27,580 nucleotides of DNA from Treponema sp. Lineage in GTDB: Bacteria; Spirochaetota; Spirochaetia; Treponematales; Breznakiellaceae. Below the pieces are notes generated by a model. The model saw only the letters and a program-made list of their open reading frames with translations. It did not search any database and was not told where the DNA came from. Position numbers and translations under genes: made by a program. Of the stretch, positions 23,648-27,580 are shown piece after piece; within the stretch, counting starts at the first letter, position 1, and each line of letters begins with the position of its first letter. The stretch covers positions 1 to 27,580 of the forward strand of contig WQRN01000013.1 in assembly GCA_009786715.1 (NCBI GenBank), in the 5' to 3' direction.

Positions 23648-25021
23648 ATGAATCCTGTAATTATCGGTGTAGTTGCTGTTGTATTTATCGCAGCCGTAAT
23701 TCTATTAATATTGAACATTTCACGCAACTCTTCGATGATTGGAGGGAGAAGTTCCAAAGACAGGGAAGCGGCGGTAAAAGAAGCAAATAAGCGTTTAGCG
23801 CAAAATCCCAATGACCCGGAAGCGCTGCACTTGCTGGCAGGCGTATACTTCGATGAGCAGAACTGGGACAAGGCTATGAAAAGTTACGAAGCCGTCGCCG
23901 ACCATATAGTTCAAACACAAGTACCCGGAATCGATAAATTTGAAGTCAATTTAAGGTATGGTATATGCGCAAGAAAGCTCAATATGATCGATCAGGCCTA
24001 CAAAGCTTTTTCGATGGCAAGATCGATCAGGCAGGATAATTTTGAAGTTAATTTTGAATTGGGGTCCCTTGAGTTTGACAGGAAAAATTATGAAAAAGCG
24101 GTTCAGCTGCTTCAGCAGGCGCGCATACAGGATCCCGAAAGCCCCGCCGTTCTTCGCTGCCTCGGTCATGCGCTGTTCAGATTAAAAAAACCAAAAGAAG
24201 CGATGAGCTTTATCCGCAAGGCGATTGACCTTGCCCCGGAAGACAAAGAGTCGCTTTATACGCTTGCCGAATGTTACCACGAAGCCAATCAGACAGAGCA
24301 GGCTTTAAGAATTTTTAACCATCTGCGCGCCGATCCGAACATGGGTCCGAATTGCTGCCTCACCGCCGGAACCATCCATCTTGATACAAGGCAGTACGAA
24401 GCCGCCATTCAGGATTTTGAAATCGGTTTAAAGCACATGAATATAAAAGCGGATATTCTAGCCGAGCTGCGTTATAAACTTGCCACTACATTGATCAAGT
24501 TAAATGATATCGGCAAGGCGATTCCCTATCTCAAACAGCTTCAATCTGAAAACCCCGGGTATAAAGATGTAACCGTTCTTTTAGGCAAATATATCGAGTT
24601 AAACGCAAACCGCAACCTGCAGGTATTCCTTATGGGCTCTCAGGCTGATTTTATCGCCATTTGCCGAAGAATCGTAATGACTTATTATCCGCGCTCTAAA
24701 GTAAAAATCACAAACATTTCCGTTAACAAGAATGAATGGGCGGATATCCTTACAGAAATTGACACGGTTAAGTGGTCTGATGTTATCATGTTCCGTTTTA
24801 TCAGGACACAGGGTTCGATCGGAGAACTTATCATCAGAGACTTCCATTCGCACCTTAAAGACGCGAAAGCCGGAAAAGGCGTCTGCGTCACCGTAGGCCA
24901 GTACACGGAAGAAGCGAAAAGGTACACAGAAGCCCGTCTTATCGATTTAATTGAAAAAGAAAGGCTTCAGGCGATACTCAATTCGCTCGACGCAAAAACC
25001 GCCGCTGCCGCAAAGAAATAA
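23648..25021 (+). CDS. Membrane-anchored TPR protein with Mrr-like C-terminal domain
   Basis: A 457-aa protein. Residues 3-24 form an N-terminal membrane helix; the rest is likely cytoplasmic (basic residues 26-40 follow). Tetratricopeptide repeats run from about 52 to 315 (ANKRLAQNPNDPEALHLLAG, AVQLLQQARIQDPESPAVLRCLGHALF and others, shown in part). Residues ~326-446 resemble the Mrr-type nuclease fold: DFIAICRRIVMTYYP, VIMFRFIR, then GELIIRDFHSHLKDAKAGKG and the matching GVCVTVGQYTEEAKRY and LIDLIEKERL. The QxK catalytic motif of Mrr is replaced by FRF, so catalysis is probably lost. The gene diverges from the LysM operon across 195 nt. I see no strong Shine-Dalgarno. TTGACG at 23587-23592 may be part of its promoter but the -10 is poor. 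Confidence 0.8.
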   Translation: MNPVIIGVVAVVFIAAVILLILNISRNSSMIGGRSSKDREAAVKEANKRLAQNPNDPEALHLLAGVYFDEQNWDKAMKSYEAVADHIVQTQVPGIDKFEVNLRYGICARKLNMIDQAYKAFSMARSIRQDNFEVNFELGSLEFDRKNYEKAVQLLQQARIQDPESPAVLRCLGHALFRLKKPKEAMSFIRKAIDLAPEDKESLYTLAECYHEANQTEQALRIFNHLRADPNMGPNCCLTAGTIHLDTRQYEAAIQDFEIGLKHMNIKADILAELRYKLATTLIKLNDIGKAIPYLKQLQSENPGYKDVTVLLGKYIELNANRNLQVFLMGSQADFIAICRRIVMTYYPRSKVKITNISVNKNEWADILTEIDTVKWSDVIMFRFIRTQGSIGELIIRDFHSHLKDAKAGKGVCVTVGQYTEEAKRYTEARLIDLIEKERLQAILNSLDAKTAAAAKK

Positions 25022-25026
25022 ATCTG

Positions 25027-26130
25027 TTATTCAGTATCAGCCAATCTCAAAGTAAGAAGCAGCGGCAAATGATCGCTTAACCCCATTCCCGTTTTAGTAT
25101 TATAGGAAACCGGTATTCCGTTTAAGTTTGCAAACGGTTCAAAATTAATAATTACGGTTTTATCGTATTCTAAACCGGAATTATTAAAAAATTGTTTTGA
25201 AATTAAAAAATGATCTATTGTTTCCCATTTGTACTGATAAAAATACGAGCCATTTTCAAGATCGCGAAACCACGGAGAAAATAGCATAACGGCTTCTTTG
25301 TTAAAATGCGCAGGTTCAAGATTTCTGTTTCCGCTGATAACAAAATAGTCTCTCTGCGTTCCATTTGTTATTTTCGCGCAATACGGATCATCGGGAACCA
25401 GTGCGCATATTCTATCAGCGCCCTGCCTGAAAAATTCATCATGATTTTCATTTAAATCCCCGGCGATAATTATCCCGATATCCGGCTCGCTTTCTAAAAG
25501 TTCGCGGATACGCCGTAAAATAACTCTGGCGGAAGATTTACGGACATTTTCCGTCGCTTTATCGCCGCCGATTTTTGATTTCCAATGACAGACAAAAATA
25601 AAAAACTCATTTCCATTCGCCTGGACTCTCGCTTCAAGAACAGGACGCGGCGTAGTTTCTCCGTCAATGGTAATGGAATGAGCTTTCGCATCAGTTATCG
25701 GATAGCGGCTTATAACCCCAAGCCCGATAGCAGAACCCGGATTATTCGCAAAATGACTGTACGAATATCCTCTTGGCAGCTCTTCTGCAAGGTCTTCCAG
25801 AATTTTCAAAGACTCAATCTCCTGAAGCATAATAATATCCGGCCTCGGCGAAATCTTTTCGATAGCTTCGCAAATAGAATTAATCCTGCCCAGATACTTT
25901 TCCGCGGACCACCCTGCCGACTGCATAAACTCATTATATTCAAAACCATCATCCTTACCGTCAAACAGGTTATGAATATTCCATGTCATCAGGGTAATAC
26001 CGGCGGTTTCTTCCGGCGTCTCCTGTTCCGGCGAACAACCGGATAAAACCGCGGCGCAGGCAAAGACCAGCCCCGCCAAAGCGAGCCCTGTTATAGCAGG
26101 GAGTAAAAAAAGAAAAATAAATTTTTTCAT
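25027..26130 (-). CDS. Endonuclease/exonuclease/phosphatase-family lipoprotein
   Basis: A 367-aa protein with a lipoprotein signal (LSGC, cysteine 32). The EEP fold motifs appear in order: LMTWNIHNLFD (47-57), IMLQEIES with the metal-binding Glu, FVCHWKSK, IAGDLNENHDEF and the final LSDHLPLLL with the catalytic Asp-His. The family includes DNases, sphingomyelinases and inositol-phosphate phosphatases; an exported member may be a surface or periplasmic nuclease or phosphodiesterase, but the substrate is open. Start is the ATG at 26130 because GGAGG sits 5 nt upstream and the signal peptide begins there; the frame is open further to 26271 through a repeated non-coding segment. Its stop is 5 nt from the converging TPR gene. 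Confidence 0.88.
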   Translation of the reverse strand: MKKFIFLFLLPAITGLALAGLVFACAAVLSGCSPEQETPEETAGITLMTWNIHNLFDGKDDGFEYNEFMQSAGWSAEKYLGRINSICEAIEKISPRPDIIMLQEIESLKILEDLAEELPRGYSYSHFANNPGSAIGLGVISRYPITDAKAHSITIDGETTPRPVLEARVQANGNEFFIFVCHWKSKIGGDKATENVRKSSARVILRRIRELLESEPDIGIIIAGDLNENHDEFFRQGADRICALVPDDPYCAKITNGTQRDYFVISGNRNLEPAHFNKEAVMLFSPWFRDLENGSYFYQYKWETIDHFLISKQFFNNSGLEYDKTVIINFEPFANLNGIPVSYNTKTGMGLSDHLPLLLTLRLADTE

Positions 26131-26155
26131 AGCAACCTCCAAAAATTTGTTTATA

Positions 26156-26203
26156 TATATATGGGTGCGGACTCTGCAAAAAGCTTGACTGAGAATGGAA
26201 AAA
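26156..26203. repeat. 48-bp direct repeat, copy A
   Basis: This 48-bp sequence, beginning TATATATGGGTGCGGACTCT, recurs at 26891-26938 in the same orientation with two mismatches (G/A in each). It lies just upstream of the lipoprotein gene. On the minus strand its TTGCAG and the adjoining TATATA/ATATAA run could form a promoter (17-nt spacing) for that gene. Confidence 0.88.
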
Positions 26204-26254
26204 AATTGAAAAATTTGTTCTGCTATACGTTTATAGGGGGTATTGCGTTTGACA

Positions 26255-26797
26255 TCAGACGTTAAATCCAATTTTTATAGGTTCTTTTGGTTTTTCTATT
26301 AAATTATTCAGCGCTTTTATAATTTTTCCAATTGACTCGTCATACCTCATAAATCTGCAATTATTATTTTCGATATGGAGCATTAATAATTTACGTAATT
26401 CAGCAATTTGCTCATTTGTTCCTGCCTGAGAATATAAAAGATATCTTAACTTGACAAAAGCACGCATAATATTAATATTTACTTCTATTGCCTGTTTTGA
26501 TTTTATTACACTAGAAAGCATAGAAACCCCTTGTTCTGTAAAGACATAGGGAACATAACGCCTGCCGCCATAATTGTAACTTGAGGTCACAATTTGTGAC
26601 CTCAAGTTTTCCCATTCATTTTGCGTTAATTGAAACATAAAATCGCGGGGAAAGCGCTCAATATTACGCTTTACTGCTTGATTTAATACCTTAACTTCAA
26701 CTCCATACAAGTCTGCCAGATCGCTGTCTAACATGACTTTTTGATCACGAACCCCATAAATCATGTTCTGAATGAATGCTACTTTTTTCTCTTCCAT
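26255..26797 (-). CDS. ORF6N domain protein
   Basis: A 180-aa protein with an ORF6N domain at residues ~5-100: IYGVRDQKVMLDSDLADLYGVEVKVLNQAVKRN, FPRDFMFQLTQNEW and YVFTEQGVSMLSSVI. A helical C-terminal part follows. ORF6N domains are DNA-binding-like modules found in phage antirepressors and in scattered chromosomal genes of many bacteria; the function of chromosomal copies is unknown. ATG at 26797 fits the family start and has GAGGTT about 10 nt upstream; the frame is open to 26914 through the repeat copy B, which I regard as non-coding. The gene is flanked by 48-bp direct repeats and looks like a recently moved or duplicated cassette. Confidence 0.85.
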   Translation of the reverse strand: MEEKKVAFIQNMIYGVRDQKVMLDSDLADLYGVEVKVLNQAVKRNIERFPRDFMFQLTQNEWENLRSQIVTSSYNYGGRRYVPYVFTEQGVSMLSSVIKSKQAIEVNINIMRAFVKLRYLLYSQAGTNEQIAELRKLLMLHIENNNCRFMRYDESIGKIIKALNNLIEKPKEPIKIGFNV

Positions 26798-26890
26798 ACC
26801 AATTGAACCTCTAAAAAAGTGGATTTCCCCCGGGAATTTTGATGTATGAAAAATAATTTCACAACATCTGGAAATATAAAATGTATCAGC

Positions 26891-26938
26891 TATATATGGG
26901 TGCGAACTCTGCAAAAAGCTTGACTGAAAATGGAAAAA
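26891..26938. repeat. 48-bp direct repeat, copy B
   Basis: The partner of 26156-26203, 735 bp away in the same orientation, with two mismatches over 48 bp. It lies upstream of the ORF6N gene as copy A lies upstream of the lipoprotein gene. Recombination between them would remove ORF6N. Confidence 0.88.
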
Positions 26939-27056
26939 TGAGAAGGTTAATATTTATTATAAGTACCGAAATAATCCATACAAAAGGTAGTTGCTATACA
27001 GGGCGCCAGACGGGCAAATTGCCTACTCTTACTAAATTGGACATGATCATAACCAC

Positions 27057-27102
27057 TTGACATTTTTTACCATTTTTTGTACTCTTAAACTCCCGTTATA
27101 AT
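27057..27102 (+). promoter_or_regulatory. Promoter region of rplM–rpsI
   Basis: TTGACA at 27057-27062 and TATAAT at 27097-27102 are both perfect, but 34 nt apart. TTGACA has TACTCT 17 nt downstream (27080-27085), and TATAAT has only T-rich sequence at -35, so two overlapping promoters are possible. Transcription from TATAAT would begin near 27109, before the AAAGG at 27119-27123. Confidence 0.5.
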
Positions 27103-27131
27103 TAAAGAAAAGGTGATAAAAGGTTATCGAT

Positions 27132-27560
27132 ATGAAGACAGTATTTGAAAAGCCCGCGTCGGTGGAACGAAAATGGTTTGTTCTTAATGCCGACGGGAAG
27201 ATTCTGGGCAGGGTTGCCGCTAAGGTCGCGTCCATTGTCCGGGGTAAAAATAAAGCAAATTTTGTGCCCCATCAGGAAATTGGGGACTTTGTTGTTGTTA
27301 TAAACGCGGATAAAATCGCTGTTTCAGGCAGAAAAAGCCAGCAAAAGATGTATTATAAGCACTCGGGTTATGTCGGCGGCTTAAAAGCCAACAATTTCGA
27401 GAAGGTCATCGAAAGACACCCGACAATGCCGCTTGAAATGGCAATTAAGGGTATGCTTCCCAAAGGACCGCTCGGCAGGAAAATGGCGAAAAACGTCAAA
27501 ATCTATGCCGGCACCGATCATCCGCACGGCAGCCAAAAACCAGAGCCGATAGAGGCGTAA
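27132..27560 (+). CDS. rplM: 50S ribosomal protein L13 (uL13)
   Basis: A 142-aa L13, the standard length. Recognised by RKWFVLNADGKILGRVAAKVA, HQEIGDFVVVINADKIAVSGRK, YYKHSGYVGGLK and MLPKGPLGRKMAKNVKIYAG with the ending DHPHGSQKPEP. L13 is an early assembly protein of the large subunit that binds 23S rRNA. It is followed 9 nt later by rpsI, the usual L13–S9 operon. AAAAGGT lies 9 nt before the ATG. Confidence 0.98.
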   Translation: MKTVFEKPASVERKWFVLNADGKILGRVAAKVASIVRGKNKANFVPHQEIGDFVVVINADKIAVSGRKSQQKMYYKHSGYVGGLKANNFEKVIERHPTMPLEMAIKGMLPKGPLGRKMAKNVKIYAGTDHPHGSQKPEPIEA

Positions 27561-27569
27561 GAGGAATAC

Positions 27570-27580
27570 ATGATTAAGAA
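27570..27580 (+). CDS. rpsI: 30S ribosomal protein S9 (uS9), first codons
   Basis: ATG ATT AAG AA is all that lies in the window; it follows rplM after 9 nt with AAGAGGA as ribosome-binding site. The call rests on the near-universal rplM–rpsI order, and MIK fits the start of S9. The rest is outside. Confidence 0.75.

Larger units (their letters stand above)
26798..27131. other. Intergenic region between the ORF6N gene and rplM
   Basis: 334 nt without a convincing gene. It holds direct-repeat copy B (26891-26938), a stretch of unique sequence with TTGGACA- and TTGACA-like boxes (27037-27062), and the rplM promoter region. No tRNA, hairpin terminator or riboswitch was recognised. Confidence 0.6.

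Noticed and set aside
26131..26271. Longer N-terminus of the lipoprotein gene running into the repeat
   Set aside because: The added 47 residues come mainly from the direct repeat and its flank, and the ATG at 26130 has a perfect GGAGG and begins a proper lipoprotein signal.
26798..26914. Longer N-terminus of the ORF6N protein
   Set aside because: It reads through repeat copy B, lacks a ribosome-binding site at its TTG, and the family starts near the ATG at 26797.
27057..27102. A single promoter from the perfect TTGACA and TATAAT before rplM
   Set aside because: The two boxes are 34 nt apart, twice the normal spacing, so they cannot serve one sigma-70 promoter.

Overview
This window looks like chromosomal DNA from a spirochaete close to Treponema. 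The case rests on several things together: an rsmG–fliS–flgN-like flagellar string, many membrane-anchored or exported TPR proteins, lipoproteins with loose lipoboxes, a LysM protein of an unusual design, sigma-54 paired with a short HPF, and moderate GC with many TTG starts. No rRNA or other decisive marker is present, so genus is an inference. The gene content is mostly core or lineage-specific; only the ORF6N segment near the right end looks mobile.

Left part (1-5233): the 3' end of rmuC is followed 3 nt later by an orphan DpnA-like adenine methyltransferase. These converge on a minus-strand operon read TPR protein, TraB-family membrane protein, CPBP-family membrane protease, cutA. A divergent AT-rich region at 5234-5326 starts the next pair, a large membrane-anchored protein without recognised domains and an anchored TPR protein (5327-8144). 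These butt directly against a minus-strand operon of two exported proteins, a 276-aa unknown and a PQQ-propeller/HEAT protein (8145-10776).

Middle (10838-18067): a DUF1015 gene diverges from a plus-strand run of rpoN, hpf, an M24 peptidase, a divergent SDF-type symporter, rsmG, fliS and a FlgN-like chaperone. Tandem mini-hairpins lie at the end of rpoN, and a GCAAAG-type repeat lies before rsmG. A tRNA-Val(CAC) gene and a broken tRNA-like copy follow on the minus strand.

Right part (18300-27580): a sugar-phosphate isomerase/epimerase-like TIM-barrel gene diverges from a putative zinc aminopeptidase lipoprotein. A minus-strand operon encodes a LysM protein and a lytic transglycosylase lipoprotein. 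Divergent from it is a TPR protein that ends in what looks like a dead Mrr-type nuclease domain. The LysM protein is the most striking object here: its N-terminus resembles the substrate-binding beta-sandwich of DnaK/Hsp70, followed by a transmembrane helix and a periplasmic LysM, so it may link cytoplasm to cell wall. Next come an endonuclease/exonuclease/phosphatase lipoprotein and an ORF6N gene bracketed by two copies of a 48-bp direct repeat. The window closes with rplM and the first codons of rpsI.

Across the window several genes lack a Shine-Dalgarno sequence but have a -10 box 6-10 nt before the start codon, which suggests leaderless transcripts. Three convergent gene pairs have 0-5 bp between stop codons and so no room for an intergenic terminator.
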